NCBI GenBank assembly: GCA_965660355.1 | Contig: CBFHZN010000002.1 | Location: 55,858 to 119,857, forward strand | Direction of reading: 5' to 3' | From: CAJXVY01 sp965660355 | GTDB lineage: Bacteria > Actinomycetota > Actinomycetes > Actinomycetales > Microbacteriaceae | Length of the DNA: 64,000 nt | Shown here: in pieces, positions 7,588-16,485 of the stretch | Layout of the letters: the number at the start of each line of letters is the position of its first letter | Numbering within the stretch: position 1 is the stretch's first letter | Position numbers and translations under genes: made by a program | The notes under the pieces: model-generated | Database searches by the model: none | The model's input: the letters and a program-made list of their open reading frames with translations, nothing else | Told to the model about the DNA's origin: nothing

Positions 7588-8682
7588 ATGAGCGTTGAGT
7601 TCCACCAGTCTCTAAACCAATACCCGCTACCCAGCGAGGCTAGAGAGGCGATTTTGGCAAACCCAACTTTTGGCACCCACTTCACCGATCATCAGGTGGC
7701 AATCTATTGGGAAAAGGGTAGGGGTTGGCATCAGGCTGAGGTTATCCCCTACGGACCAATCCAACTAGACCCCTCCGCTGCTGTTCTGCACTATGGCCAA
7801 GAGGTTTTTGAAGGCATCAAGGCATATCGACACGAGGATGGATCAGTCTGGACATTTAGGCCAACAGAGAATGCGAAGCGCCTGCAGAAAAGTGCCAAGC
7901 GGATGGCACTTCCAGAATTACCCGAGGAGCTTTTTGTTCAATCTCTGCAGGAATTGATTTCAGTTGATGGAGACTGGGTTCCACAACCAGAAAATGAAAA
8001 AACCCTTTATTTCAGACCTTTTATCATTGCGGCTGAGAATTATTTGGGGGTAAGGGCTGCAAACAGAGCTGAATATCGGCTAATTGCATCACCTGTTGGA
8101 CCATATTTCACGGGAGGTCTAAAGCCTGTGAAAATCTGGATAGCGCTTGGAAGTGCAAGAGCTGGACGGTTTGGCACCGGTGAGGCGAAAACAGGCGGTA
8201 ATTATGCAGCGAGCTTATTAGCGCAGCAAGAGGGTCAAGACAATGGCTGCTCGCAAGTATTGTTCTTGGATGCTGAAACAGGTGAATACATCGAAGAGCT
8301 TGGTGGCATGAATATCTTTTTTGTGAAAAAAGATGGAAGTGTGCTTACCCCTTCTTTGGATGGAACAATCCTTAGAGGGATTACCCGCGACAGCATTGTC
8401 ACTCTTTTAGAAGATCGAGGCTTGCAGGTTGAGCAAAGAAAGATAACTCTTGCAGAAATTCGAGAAGGCATGACCTCTGGTGAAATTATTGAGACATTCG
8501 CCTGCGGAACAGCTGCGGTTATCACTCCAATTGGCCAACTAATTTCCACCGAGGAGACAATTGGTTATGAAAATGCCGAACCTGGGGAGCTGACAGTTGC
8601 TCTGAGGCAGGAGTTAACCGGCATTCAATATGGCAAGGTTGAAGACCGACACGGCTGGATGCACAAGTTAGGTGAGAAATAA
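7588..8682 (+). CDS. ilvE: Branched-chain amino acid aminotransferase
   Basis: PLP-dependent transaminase for the last step of valine, leucine and isoleucine synthesis. 364 residues, fold-type IV. Motifs: LHYGQEVFEGIKAYRHEDG near the N-terminus, the PLP lysine region FGTGEAKTGGNYAAS, EELGGMNIFFV, and the phosphate-binding GTAAVITPIG. ATG at 7588 is chosen because AGAGGAAG precedes it; an upstream in-frame ATG at 7549 lies inside leuB and has no such site. The next gene begins directly after the TAA. Confidence 0.97.
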   Translation: MSVEFHQSLNQYPLPSEAREAILANPTFGTHFTDHQVAIYWEKGRGWHQAEVIPYGPIQLDPSAAVLHYGQEVFEGIKAYRHEDGSVWTFRPTENAKRLQKSAKRMALPELPEELFVQSLQELISVDGDWVPQPENEKTLYFRPFIIAAENYLGVRAANRAEYRLIASPVGPYFTGGLKPVKIWIALGSARAGRFGTGEAKTGGNYAASLLAQQEGQDNGCSQVLFLDAETGEYIEELGGMNIFFVKKDGSVLTPSLDGTILRGITRDSIVTLLEDRGLQVEQRKITLAEIREGMTSGEIIETFACGTAAVITPIGQLISTEETIGYENAEPGELTVALRQELTGIQYGKVEDRHGWMHKLGEK

Positions 8683-9438
8683 ATGCGAATTGCAAGGTTT
8701 AGCGATAGTGGCGTGCCCAAATACGGAGTTGTGGATGGGCCAGAGCTTTCGGTTTTGCGGGGACACCCACTGGTTGATGGCTACGAAACAACAGGTGAGC
8801 GGGTTGCCATCAAAGAGGTGAAGCTTTTATCCCCGACGCTTCCTTCAAAAATTGTCTGCATTGGAATGAACTACCGTGCCCACGCAATGGAAATTGGGCA
8901 GGATGTTCCAGATGAGCCATTGATGTTTTTCAAACCAAACACCTCCGTGATTGGGCCTGGAGATCAAATTCAACTTCCTCACCAGAGTGATCAGGTTGAG
9001 CTAGAAATCGAGCTGGCAGTGGTGATTGGAAAACTGACAAAAAACGTATCAGTTGCTGAAGCTTCGGAACATATCTGGGGCTATACCGTAGGTAATGACG
9101 TGACCGCTAGGGATTTACAATTTAGCGATCTGCAGTGGGCTAGGTCCAAAGGCTTTGACACCTTCTGCCCGATAGGCCCGTGGATTGAGACTGAGTTTGA
9201 TGCCGAGGATCAGGTGATTGAATCTCGAGTCAATGGCGAGGTGAGACAAAAAGCCACACTTTCGGATATGAATTTCAAACCACTTGAGCTTGTTAGCTAC
9301 GTAAGTGAAAATGTGACACTACTCCCAGGTGATGTGATTGTCACGGGTTCTCCAGCTGGTATTTCAAAAATTGATTCTGGTGATGTTATTGAATGTGAGA
9401 TTGAGGGAGTCGGAACTCTCATCAATCCTGTTTCGTAG
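8683..9438 (+). CDS. Fumarylacetoacetate hydrolase family protein
   Basis: A 251-residue protein of the FAH family, metal-dependent enzymes that cleave or decarboxylate beta-keto acids such as acylpyruvates and oxaloacetate. A short N-terminal domain is followed by the catalytic fold: VCIGMNYRAHA, EPLMFFKPNTS, the metal-binding glutamates in ELEIELAVVIGK, the aspartate in GYTVGNDVTARDLQ, then LVSYVSENVTLLPGDVIVTGSP. ATG directly follows the ilvE stop with zero spacing. The precise substrate is not decided by sequence; in actinobacteria this gene often sits next to gltX, so context gives no metabolic clue. Confidence 0.9.
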   Translation: MRIARFSDSGVPKYGVVDGPELSVLRGHPLVDGYETTGERVAIKEVKLLSPTLPSKIVCIGMNYRAHAMEIGQDVPDEPLMFFKPNTSVIGPGDQIQLPHQSDQVELEIELAVVIGKLTKNVSVAEASEHIWGYTVGNDVTARDLQFSDLQWARSKGFDTFCPIGPWIETEFDAEDQVIESRVNGEVRQKATLSDMNFKPLELVSYVSENVTLLPGDVIVTGSPAGISKIDSGDVIECEIEGVGTLINPVS

Positions 9439-9450
9439 ACTAAGCCAGTT

Positions 9451-10959
9451 ATGACAAAAATCTCGGCTCCAATCACCCAAGCAACCGGAAGCGATATACG
9501 GGTTCGCTTCTCACCCTCACCTACTGGTATTCCGCATGTTGGGCTAATCAGGACGGCTTTGTTCAACTGGGCCTATGCGCGACACCACGGTGGAAAGTTT
9601 GTGTTCCGGGTGGAAGATACGGATGCGGCAAGAGACAGTGAAGAGTCCCTGCAGCAAATTATGGACGGGCTTCATTGGCTTGGCATTGAATGGGATGAAG
9701 GTTTTTCAGTTGGGGGTGATCGCGGTCCCTATCGACAGAGTGAACGCAAGGAAATTTATAAGCAGGTCATCGAAAAACTCATAGCCTCGGGTCAGGTTTA
9801 TGAGTCGTTTTTGACCGGTGAGGAAATTGAACAGCGCAATATTGCCAATGGCAGAGCGAAGCAACTGGGTTATGACAACAGTGAGAGGAACCTAACCGAG
9901 GAGCAAAAAAAAGCCTATCGTGACGAAGGGCGCCAACCTGCACTCAGGGTTAGAGTTCCCGATCAGGAAATAAAATTTACAGACCTGGTAAGGGGTGAAG
10001 TTAGTTTCCCGGTTGGTTCATTCCCTGATTTTGTGGTTGTGAGACCAAACGGAGAACCGCTTTATACCCTTGTGAACCCAGTGGATGATGCCCTTATGGG
10101 AATTACTCACGTTTTGCGAGGAGAGGACCTACTTAGCTCAACCCCAAGGCAGATTGTTTTGTATAACGCCATGTTCGAAGCGGGGGTTGCAAGTTTCATT
10201 CCAAAATTTGGTCATTTGCCATTTGTTATGGGGGAGGGCAATAAAAAGCTCTCAAAGAGAGACCCGGAAAGTGATCTTTTTGTTCATAAAAAACGTGGAT
10301 TTATCCACGAGGGACTCTTGAATTATTTGTCTTTACTTGGATGGTCGATTGGTCCGGATAGAGACATCTTCAGCCTTGCGGAGCTTGTCTCCAATTTCGA
10401 TGTTGAAAATGTAAACCCAAACCCTGCACGTTTTGACCTAGCTAAGGCAGAGGCTATAAACGCAGCCCACATAAGGCTTTTGGACCCTGCTGATTTCGAA
10501 CAGAGACTAATTCCATATCTGCAGGCAGAAGGGTTGGTGGATACTGAGCCATCCGAAGAACAACTTGCAATTCTTCGATCCAGTGCACCTCTTATTCAAG
10601 AAAGAATCACGGTGCTTAGTGAATCAGTCGAGATGCTTCGGTTTTTGTTTGTTGAGAACATCCAGCACGATGAGAATTCTCTGTCAAAACTACCGGATAA
10701 CACCAAAGAAATAATCGATGCATCTGTTGCAACCCTGGAAGCCTTGGAAGTTTGGGAAACAGAGAGTATTCAAAATGCCCTGCAAGCTGAACTAATTGAA
10801 AAAATGCAACTCAAGCCAAGAATTGCATTTGGGCCTCTCAGATCAGCGGTCAGTGGGAGAAGAGTTTCACCACCACTTTTTGAATCCCTGGAGATACTTG
10901 GAAAAGAAATCTCAATTCAGCGACTTAGGGAGTTTCCATCGGTCCTCGCTTCACGCTAG
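9451..10959 (+). CDS. gltX: Glutamyl-tRNA synthetase
   Basis: Charges tRNA-Glu. 502 residues, class I synthetase: HIGH-type motif as HVGL within RFSPSPTGIPHVGLIRTALF, KMSKS-type motif as KLSKR in GEGNKKLSKRDPES, and an all-helical anticodon-binding C-terminal half. ATG at 9451, 12 bp after the preceding stop. A TAGACT box at 9436-9441 could give it its own promoter. It is followed by a tRNA-Gln gene; whether tRNA-Gln is charged via mis-glutamylation and the GatCAB amidotransferase, as usual in actinobacteria, cannot be seen here. Confidence 0.96.
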   Translation: MTKISAPITQATGSDIRVRFSPSPTGIPHVGLIRTALFNWAYARHHGGKFVFRVEDTDAARDSEESLQQIMDGLHWLGIEWDEGFSVGGDRGPYRQSERKEIYKQVIEKLIASGQVYESFLTGEEIEQRNIANGRAKQLGYDNSERNLTEEQKKAYRDEGRQPALRVRVPDQEIKFTDLVRGEVSFPVGSFPDFVVVRPNGEPLYTLVNPVDDALMGITHVLRGEDLLSSTPRQIVLYNAMFEAGVASFIPKFGHLPFVMGEGNKKLSKRDPESDLFVHKKRGFIHEGLLNYLSLLGWSIGPDRDIFSLAELVSNFDVENVNPNPARFDLAKAEAINAAHIRLLDPADFEQRLIPYLQAEGLVDTEPSEEQLAILRSSAPLIQERITVLSESVEMLRFLFVENIQHDENSLSKLPDNTKEIIDASVATLEALEVWETESIQNALQAELIEKMQLKPRIAFGPLRSAVSGRRVSPPLFESLEILGKEISIQRLREFPSVLASR

Positions 10960-10992
10960 GATTGGACGCTGAGCCATTGAGGCTTAGGCCCT

Positions 10993-11064
10993 TGGGGTAT
11001 GGTGTAATTGGCAACACGGATGATTCTGGTTCATTTGTTCTTGGTTCGAGTCCAGGTACCCCAG
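10993..11064 (+). tRNA. tRNA-Gln (anticodon CTG)
   Basis: A 72-base cloverleaf: acceptor TGGGGTA at 10993-10999 pairs with TACCCCA at 11057-11063, discriminator G at 11064, T-loop GGTTCGAGTCC. The anticodon loop TTCTGGT places CTG at 11026-11028, reading CAG. The terminal CCA is not fully encoded (GCA follows the pairing). Confidence 0.95.
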
Positions 11065-11074
11065 CAAGGAAAAT

Positions 11075-11458
11075 ATGCTTGAAACTGTTGCGGGATGGCT
11101 ACTGGTCGTAGCTTTTATAAAACTCTTCTTATTTCAATTAGCACTCGCCCTTGGTGCGAAATGGGGAGAGTTGGCCTACGGGGGATCCCACCCGGGCAGG
11201 CTCCCAAAAAACTTACGAATAGCTAGTGTTTTTAGCTCTTTGGTGGCAATTGCCCTGGCGGGTCACTACCTAGCCCAGCTGGGAGTAATCGAATCTCTGC
11301 TGGACTCTCAAGGCAGGTCCATTGCCAATTGGGCATTATTTTTTTTACTGGCTGTTGGCGCAGTTTTGAATAACATTTCCAGATCTGCACCAGAGAGAAA
11401 GCTTTGGGGGCCTATCACCATTGTGATGGCTGTCAGCGCATTGATTATTGCTTTATAG
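11075..11458 (+). CDS. Small membrane protein, function unknown
   Basis: I do not recognise this protein. 127 residues with four hydrophobic stretches: residues ~5-27 (GWLLVVAFIKLFLFQLALAL), ~50-70, ~84-100 (NWALFFLLAVGAVLNN) and ~110-127 at the very end. A conserved-looking loop AKWGELAYGGSHPGRLP joins the first two. ATG with AAGGA 5 bases upstream, starting only 10 bases after tRNA-Gln. It overlaps the convergent hydrolase by 6 bp. Confidence 0.75.
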   Translation: MLETVAGWLLVVAFIKLFLFQLALALGAKWGELAYGGSHPGRLPKNLRIASVFSSLVAIALAGHYLAQLGVIESLLDSQGRSIANWALFFLLAVGAVLNNISRSAPERKLWGPITIVMAVSALIIAL

Positions 11459-12085
11459 ATCCCAAAAATCTCCTGGTTTTAGATATCTAAATTCCCCTCC
11501 GTGGCTTTCAACGATCTCTTGGATTCGTGAGTTTTGTAGGTTGTGTCCAATTTCGCTTAGTAGGGCGTTATGGGTGGGGAATGCTTTTTTAGGTTTCACC
11601 AGATTAAGATAATCAATCACATCGGCGATTTTTAACCAGGGAGCACTCGCCGGAACCGCCAGCACCTCGGGTCGATATTCTGGTGGGGTGTAGCTATCTC
11701 CCGGGTAATAAAACTGTCTGTTGACCATTACGGCTGTGTTTTGAACAAGCGGAATGCTCTGATGAATTTCCTGGTGCAAATCCCCAAAAAACTCGAGACT
11801 AAATCCATTCAGCTCATGCAAATCACCATGTTGCACCACTGTCACATCTAGGCCTTCAAGTTTCTTTTTGACCTCTGCGGTTGAAAAGATTTTGGTGTCC
11901 GGGTTGAGCTCTAAAAGCTTTTCGATATTCGGCTGATGACAGTGATCGTCATGCAAATGAGTGATGATTACGGCCTCTGCTTTTTCAGGCAAAAACTCCT
12001 TTGTGAAATTTCCAGGATCAATCCATATTCGATACGAGTTGTTTTCAAGCTTGAGGCAAGCATGGGTCAATTTAGTGATTTTCAT
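11453..12085 (-). CDS. Metallo-beta-lactamase-fold hydrolase (UlaG-like)
   Basis: A 210-residue MBL-fold protein. It shows the short opening KITKLTHACLKLENNSYRIWIDPG of the L-ascorbate-6-phosphate lactonase-like branch, the metal motif HLHDDHCH, a later histidine in VVQHGDLH and the second-metal aspartate in YYPGDSY. Such proteins are metal-dependent hydrolases of unpredictable substrate. The minus-strand leader carries GAAAGAGAG before the ATG. It diverges from the lipid kinase gene with overlapping -10 boxes at 12104-12113 and meets a small membrane protein tail to tail. Confidence 0.87.
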   Translation of the reverse strand: MKITKLTHACLKLENNSYRIWIDPGNFTKEFLPEKAEAVIITHLHDDHCHQPNIEKLLELNPDTKIFSTAEVKKKLEGLDVTVVQHGDLHELNGFSLEFFGDLHQEIHQSIPLVQNTAVMVNRQFYYPGDSYTPPEYRPEVLAVPASAPWLKIADVIDYLNLVKPKKAFPTHNALLSEIGHNLQNSRIQEIVESHGGEFRYLKPGDFWDL

Positions 12086-12103
12086 AACTCTCTTTCCAAA
12101 TTC

Positions 12104-12113
12104 AGTCTAAATT
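12104..12113. promoter_or_regulatory. Head-to-head -10 boxes (MBL hydrolase / lipid kinase)
   Basis: AGTCTA at 12104-12109 reads TAGACT on the minus strand; TAAATT at 12108-12113 reads plus. They share the TA at 12108-12109. Both genes have short leaders with ribosome sites. The plus box is the weaker match. Confidence 0.45.
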
Positions 12114-12136
12114 TAGTGAGATTGATTGGAGAGCGC

Positions 12137-12997
12137 ATGCTGGGTTTGGTTGTAAATCCAAATGCCGGAGGCAAAGTTGCCAGAGCATATTTTGCTGCGA
12201 AGGACTTCTTTGCAGAACACGAAATAGAGCATGTCCTGGTATCCGCCGAAAGCCCGGACGAGAGCATTCAGCAACTCTCATCATTGGCGCCAAGCGTTAT
12301 CGTGGCAATTGGAGGTGACGGGACATTGCATTCGTTGACCGAATATGCAATTGAGCATGGGGTGCCTGTTGTTTTATTGCCTTCCGGAAGCGGCAATGAC
12401 AGCGCAAGAAAGTTAGGACTTTTAGGTAAAAAAACTAATCAAATCCTTTTTGACGGTTTGTTGGATGAAAATTTCCAAGCCATTGATGTCATGCGAGTAA
12501 AGCTTGCCCAAGGGGTGTTTTATTCAACGGGGACAATTTCTGCAGGCCTTGATTCAAAGGTGAATCAAAGAACCAACAACTATCGCTTCGGAAGTTTTTT
12601 GAAATACCCAATTGGGCTTTTGCGAGAATTACCCGAGTTCGAGGCTGTGGACTATGAACTAATTGTCGATGGCCGTGAGGTGAAGTTTCAAGGCATGCTC
12701 TGCTCTGTTTCCAACTCTGGAATCTTTGGTGGAGGGATGAAGATTGTTCCACAGGCCAAAGTGGATGATGGCTCGCTGGAACTGTTCAGTGTTTCAGATA
12801 TTTCAAAAAAAGAGCTATTGAAGGTATTTCCCAGGGTTTATCAGGGCACGCACCTCTCACACCCCTCCGTTAGGGTGAAAAGCTTGAAAAAACTAAAGTT
12901 GACCGCCGAGGTCCCAATTTATGCCGATGGGGAGCCTTTGGGCTTTGGTGGGTTTGAGGTGGAGGTAATTCCAAAGGCGTTGAAGATAGCGATATAG
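12137..12997 (+). CDS. Diacylglycerol/lipid kinase family protein
   Basis: A 286-residue member of the DAGK-catalytic/LCB5 family, ATP-dependent kinases of diacylglycerol or related lipids. Motifs: LGLVVNPNAGGKVARAYF at the N-terminus, the nucleotide loop VAIGGDGTLHSL, and LLPSGSGNDSARKLGL. The C-terminal beta-sandwich ends with EVPIYADGEPLGFGGFEVEVIP. The ATG at 12137 is preceded by TTGGAGAGC; the open frame runs further upstream into the divergent gene but has no better start. Plausibly acts on membrane lipid or polyprenol turnover; the substrate is not resolved. Confidence 0.9.
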   Translation: MLGLVVNPNAGGKVARAYFAAKDFFAEHEIEHVLVSAESPDESIQQLSSLAPSVIVAIGGDGTLHSLTEYAIEHGVPVVLLPSGSGNDSARKLGLLGKKTNQILFDGLLDENFQAIDVMRVKLAQGVFYSTGTISAGLDSKVNQRTNNYRFGSFLKYPIGLLRELPEFEAVDYELIVDGREVKFQGMLCSVSNSGIFGGGMKIVPQAKVDDGSLELFSVSDISKKELLKVFPRVYQGTHLSHPSVRVKSLKKLKLTAEVPIYADGEPLGFGGFEVEVIPKALKIAI

Positions 12998-13041
12998 CCT
13001 TTGCACTTGGGGTTAATCTATGGAATACTTTCCTAGTTCAC

Positions 13042-13117
13042 GGCCCCATCGTTTAGCGGCCTAGGACGCCGCCCTCTCACGGCGGTAGCGCGGGTTCAAA
13101 TCCCGCTGGGGTCACCA
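13042..13117 (+). tRNA. tRNA-Glu (anticodon CTC), CCA encoded
   Basis: Acceptor GGCCCCA at 13042-13048 pairs with TGGGGTC at 13107-13113 (one G-T pair), discriminator A, encoded CCA to 13117. Anticodon stem CCGCC/GGCGG encloses CTCTCAC with CTC at 13076-13078, reading GAG. A TACTTT box at 13026-13031 fits a start site just before the tRNA. Confidence 0.96.
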
Positions 13118-13157
13118 AACTCGCTTTCAACGCCAAAAGCTTGGGAGCGAGTTTTTT
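13118..13157 (+). terminator. Rho-independent terminator after tRNA-Glu
   Basis: AACTCGCT (13118-13125) can pair with AGCGAGTT (13146-13153) around a 20-base loop and runs into six T (13152-13157). It overlaps the last bases of the convergent MFS gene. Confidence 0.8.
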
Positions 13158-14409
13158 ATTTCTGCCAGCGGGCCGAAAAGCTGGACGCAACCACAATCAA
13201 AACAACTGGAATCAGTGCTGCGGCATTTAAGCCACCAAAGGTGAAGTTCACCAGAATAATTCCTGCAACAGCCCCACCGAAAGCGCCGGAGAGATTCATC
13301 AAGGTATCGCTAAATCCTTGAACCTTTGTTCTTTCTCCGGTTGGAACCACCTCGCTGATGAGTGCTGAGGCTGCCACGGTGGCAGCTGACCACCCAAGAC
13401 CTAAGAAAAATAAACCTATGAAGACAAGCCAGTAGTCATATTGTCCAATGCCAGAAATAATCAGGGAGATCAGAAAAATCACCTGCCCCAGCAAAACTGT
13501 TTTGACGGTGCCAATTCGGTCGCTCATGATTCCAAAAATTGGTGCAAATGCATACATTCCAGCTATGTGCATGCTGATTGTGAAGCCAACCGCTGTCAGG
13601 TCACTGCCCGAGGAATGCAAATGAACAGGGGTCATGCTCATCACCGAAACCATCACCATGTGGCTGAGTGCGATTGTCATCACTGCGTATCCAGCTAATG
13701 GGTATTTCTTAATTACCTCGAATGCACCTTTGAAACTAACGGATTTTTTGCTGGGTTCGATTCCAGCTTCTCTGCGAGCAACAATTAGTGGATCGGGTTT
13801 TAGTCCAAACCAGAAAATTGAGGTTGAAATCAACTGAGCCATTACCGTAAAGGCAAAGGGACCAGTGAGGGTTGGCATGCCAATCAGCCCGCCAAACCAT
13901 TCCCCGGGTCCAAACATGTTTGGACCCACGACTGCACCCACGGTAGTCGCCCAAACCACTATCGATAAATCTCGCCCGGTGGATTTCTTGCAAGGCAAAT
14001 CTGTGGCTGCGAATCGAGCCTGCAGTTGAACTGCAGATGCCGAACCTAATAAAAATAATGCGAGCATCAATAGGAAAGGATTTTCAATAGAGGCACTAAA
14101 TACGATCAAAAATGCCCCACTTACAGCAAGTGCCGCACCCATGGCCAAGGCAACTCTGCGACCGTATCTGCCCGCCAAATTGGCAAGTGGCATTGCCCAT
14201 ACGGCGGCACCCAGAGTTGAAAGTGTGGCTGCCAAACCACTTAGCTCCGCACCAATAATCTCTGCGGCTAACAGGGCTCCAACCGAAAGGGTCGCACCAA
14301 GTCCAAAGCCACCCATCATCTGCCCAAGAGCTAGTACCCTTACGGTTCGACGTTGTAATTGTTCAAATGGGAAGTCACTCTGACGATTAATGGTTGGAGC
14401 AGATGCCAT
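13156..14409 (-). CDS. Major facilitator superfamily transporter
   Basis: A 417-residue protein with about 12 membrane spans in two six-helix halves, the MFS layout. The loop after helix 2 has NLAGRYGRRVALAMG, the GRxGRR signature of drug/H+ antiporter-type members, and helix 4 onward GSASAVQLQARFAATDL. A second-half loop reads FGIMSDRIGTVKTVLLG, the equivalent signature. Closest in form to multidrug or metabolite exporters, but the substrate is unknown. The start lies 6 bases after a -10 box (14416-14421) with no ribosome site, so the mRNA is probably leaderless. Tail-to-tail with tRNA-Glu. Confidence 0.9.
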   Translation of the reverse strand: MASAPTINRQSDFPFEQLQRRTVRVLALGQMMGGFGLGATLSVGALLAAEIIGAELSGLAATLSTLGAAVWAMPLANLAGRYGRRVALAMGAALAVSGAFLIVFSASIENPFLLMLALFLLGSASAVQLQARFAATDLPCKKSTGRDLSIVVWATTVGAVVGPNMFGPGEWFGGLIGMPTLTGPFAFTVMAQLISTSIFWFGLKPDPLIVARREAGIEPSKKSVSFKGAFEVIKKYPLAGYAVMTIALSHMVMVSVMSMTPVHLHSSGSDLTAVGFTISMHIAGMYAFAPIFGIMSDRIGTVKTVLLGQVIFLISLIISGIGQYDYWLVFIGLFFLGLGWSAATVAASALISEVVPTGERTKVQGFSDTLMNLSGAFGGAVAGIILVNFTFGGLNAAALIPVVLIVVASSFSARWQK

Positions 14410-14415
14410 GTGGGC

Positions 14416-14421
14416 AGGATA
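14416..14421 (-). promoter_or_regulatory. -10 box of a leaderless promoter (MFS gene)
   Basis: TATCCT on the minus strand, 6 bases before the ATG at 14409. No Shine-Dalgarno sequence fits between them. Confidence 0.6.
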
Positions 14422-14457
14422 ACACTCCGCTAAAATAGGGAGGCTAAGACCAGTGAG

Positions 14458-15879
14458 GTGAAATTGGCTGATAAACCCCTAACGCTTGCAGAAAAACTCT
14501 GGCGCGACCATCTAGTAGCGAAGGGCGAGGATGGTGCGCCCGATTTGATTTACATCGACCTGCATCTAATTCACGAGGTGACCTCACCGCAAGCTTTCGA
14601 TGGATTGCGCCTGGCCGGCAGAGACATTAGGCGCAGAGATCTAACAATTGCAACTGAGGATCACAACACTCCAACCAAAGACATTCATCTGCCTATCGCT
14701 GAGCCAACGAGTGCGAAACAGGTTCAGGCGCTAAGGACAAACACCGAAGAATACGGCGTCAGGATTCATTCACTGGGTGATAAAAACCAAGGAATTGTGC
14801 ACGTAGTTGGACCACAGCTGGGTTTGACCATGCCTGGAATAACAGTCGTTTGCGGAGATAGCCACACTTCAACCCATGGAGCTTTTGGTGCACTTGCAAT
14901 GGGAATCGGAACCAGCGAGGTTGAGCACGTTTTGGCAACCCAAACATTGCCCCTTACCCCATTCAAAACAATGGCCATTAATGTCGAGGGAAGCCTCAGA
15001 CCGGGAGTTAGCGCCAAAGACATCATTTTGGCAATCATCGCCAAAATCGGCACTGGCGGTGGTCAGGGTTATGTTTTGGAATACCGAGGTAGTGCCATCA
15101 GGGAGCTTTCGATGGAAGGTCGCATGACTATTTGCAACATGTCTATTGAGGCTGGAGCAAGAGCAGGAATGGTAGCCCCGGACGAGACCACTTTTGAATA
15201 CCTCAAAGGTCGCCCGCATGCCCCAGCTGGCAAAGATTGGGATGAGGCGCTGGAATATTGGAAGAGTCTGCAGACAGACGAGGGTGCCGAGTTTGATGCC
15301 GAGGTCTTTATCAATGCAGACGAACTAGATCCTTTTGTCACATGGGGAACAAACCCTGGCCAAGGAGTTTCTCTCATGGGAGAGGTTCCCAATCCTGAGG
15401 CTTATGAAGATCCCTCAGACCGTGAAAGTGCTGTGCAAGCATTGAAATATATGGATTTGCAGCCGGGGACAAAGATGAAAGACATCAGGGTGGACACTGT
15501 TTTTCTTGGCTCTTGCACTAATTCTCGAATTGAGGACCTAAGGGCTGCAGCGCAGTTGATAAGGGGAAAAAAGCTTGCCGAGGGTTTATCAATGATGGTT
15601 GTTCCGGGTTCTCAGAAAGTGCGCATTGAAGCCGAAGCCGAGGGCCTTGACAAGATTTTCAAAGACTTTGGTGCGGAATGGCGATTTGCAGGATGTTCTG
15701 CATGTTTGGGAATGAACCCAGATAAGGTCGGGGAGTTCAAGAGAGCCGCCAGCACATCAAATAGAAACTTTGTTGGCAGACAGGGTAAAAACGCAAGAAC
15801 TCACCTGGTAAGTCCCGTTGTGGCAGCTGCCACCGCTATTCGTGGCACCCTTAGCGCACCAAGCGATTTGGAGGATTAG
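14458..15879 (+). CDS. leuC: 3-isopropylmalate dehydratase large subunit
   Basis: Large, iron-sulfur subunit of isopropylmalate isomerase (second step of leucine synthesis). 473 residues, standard length. [4Fe-4S] cysteines are in GSCTNSR and in CSACLGMN. Other family motifs are VCGDSHTSTHGAFGALAMGIG and GMVAPDETTFEYLKGRP. The start could be GTG at 14458 or TTG at 14464; the latter puts GAGGTG at a usable distance. A TAAAAT box lies at 14431-14436. LeuD follows after 3 bp and completes the enzyme. Confidence 0.97.
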   Translation: MKLADKPLTLAEKLWRDHLVAKGEDGAPDLIYIDLHLIHEVTSPQAFDGLRLAGRDIRRRDLTIATEDHNTPTKDIHLPIAEPTSAKQVQALRTNTEEYGVRIHSLGDKNQGIVHVVGPQLGLTMPGITVVCGDSHTSTHGAFGALAMGIGTSEVEHVLATQTLPLTPFKTMAINVEGSLRPGVSAKDIILAIIAKIGTGGGQGYVLEYRGSAIRELSMEGRMTICNMSIEAGARAGMVAPDETTFEYLKGRPHAPAGKDWDEALEYWKSLQTDEGAEFDAEVFINADELDPFVTWGTNPGQGVSLMGEVPNPEAYEDPSDRESAVQALKYMDLQPGTKMKDIRVDTVFLGSCTNSRIEDLRAAAQLIRGKKLAEGLSMMVVPGSQKVRIEAEAEGLDKIFKDFGAEWRFAGCSACLGMNPDKVGEFKRAASTSNRNFVGRQGKNARTHLVSPVVAAATAIRGTLSAPSDLED

Positions 15880-15882
15880 TAA

Positions 15883-16485
15883 ATGGAGAAGATTTCAAAT
15901 TTCACGGGTGTAGGTGTTCCGTTTAGATACAGCAATGTCGACACTGATCAAATAATCCCTGCGATTTATCTAAAAAGAATTGCAAAAACTGGTTACGAGG
16001 ACGGTTTGTTTTCAACTCTTCGCCAGGACCCTGAATTTATTTTGAACCAAGATGTCTATAAAAACCCGCAGGTTTTAGTTGCAGGCAGTGATTTCGGAAC
16101 AGGTTCTTCGAGAGAGCACGCTGTTTGGGCTCTGCGTGATTTTGGCTTCAAAGCTGTTTTCTCGCCTAAGTTTGCTGACATCTTCCGCTCCAACTGCGGA
16201 AAGCAAGGAGTGATTGCCGGCCAGATTTCAAATTCGGATACCGTAAAGCTGTGGGAGGCCATGGAGGCAAACCCCGGGGTTGAGTTGGAAGTTGACCTGC
16301 CAAATCAAACTGTACGTTGCGGAGAGTTGAAGATAGATTTCGAGATAGACGAATACACTAAGTGGCGTCTCTCGGAAGGGCTTGACGACATCGGCATAAC
16401 CCTTCAAAACGAGGACAAGATTGCCGAGTTCGAATCCCGGCGAGCGGCTTGGAGACCCAAGACGCTTCCGGTAAAAGGAGACTAA
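15883..16485 (+). CDS. leuD: 3-isopropylmalate dehydratase small subunit
   Basis: Swivel-domain partner of LeuC. 200 residues: TGVGVPFRYSNVDTDQIIPAIYLKR opening (loop that binds substrate), VAGSDFGTGSSREHAVWAL, FSPKFADIFRSNCGKQGVI. ATG 3 bp after the leuC stop, and its TAA overlaps the murA ATG by one base (TAATG), so leucine synthesis and cell-wall synthesis genes share a transcript here. Confidence 0.97.
   Translation: MEKISNFTGVGVPFRYSNVDTDQIIPAIYLKRIAKTGYEDGLFSTLRQDPEFILNQDVYKNPQVLVAGSDFGTGSSREHAVWALRDFGFKAVFSPKFADIFRSNCGKQGVIAGQISNSDTVKLWEAMEANPGVELEVDLPNQTVRCGELKIDFEIDEYTKWRLSEGLDDIGITLQNEDKIAEFESRRAAWRPKTLPVKGD

Noticed and set aside
10962..10990. TTGGAC, 17 bases, TAGGCC as a promoter for tRNA-Gln
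   Set aside because: The start site would fall inside the tRNA itself (which begins at 10993), so it cannot produce a full tRNA; read-through from gltX is more likely.
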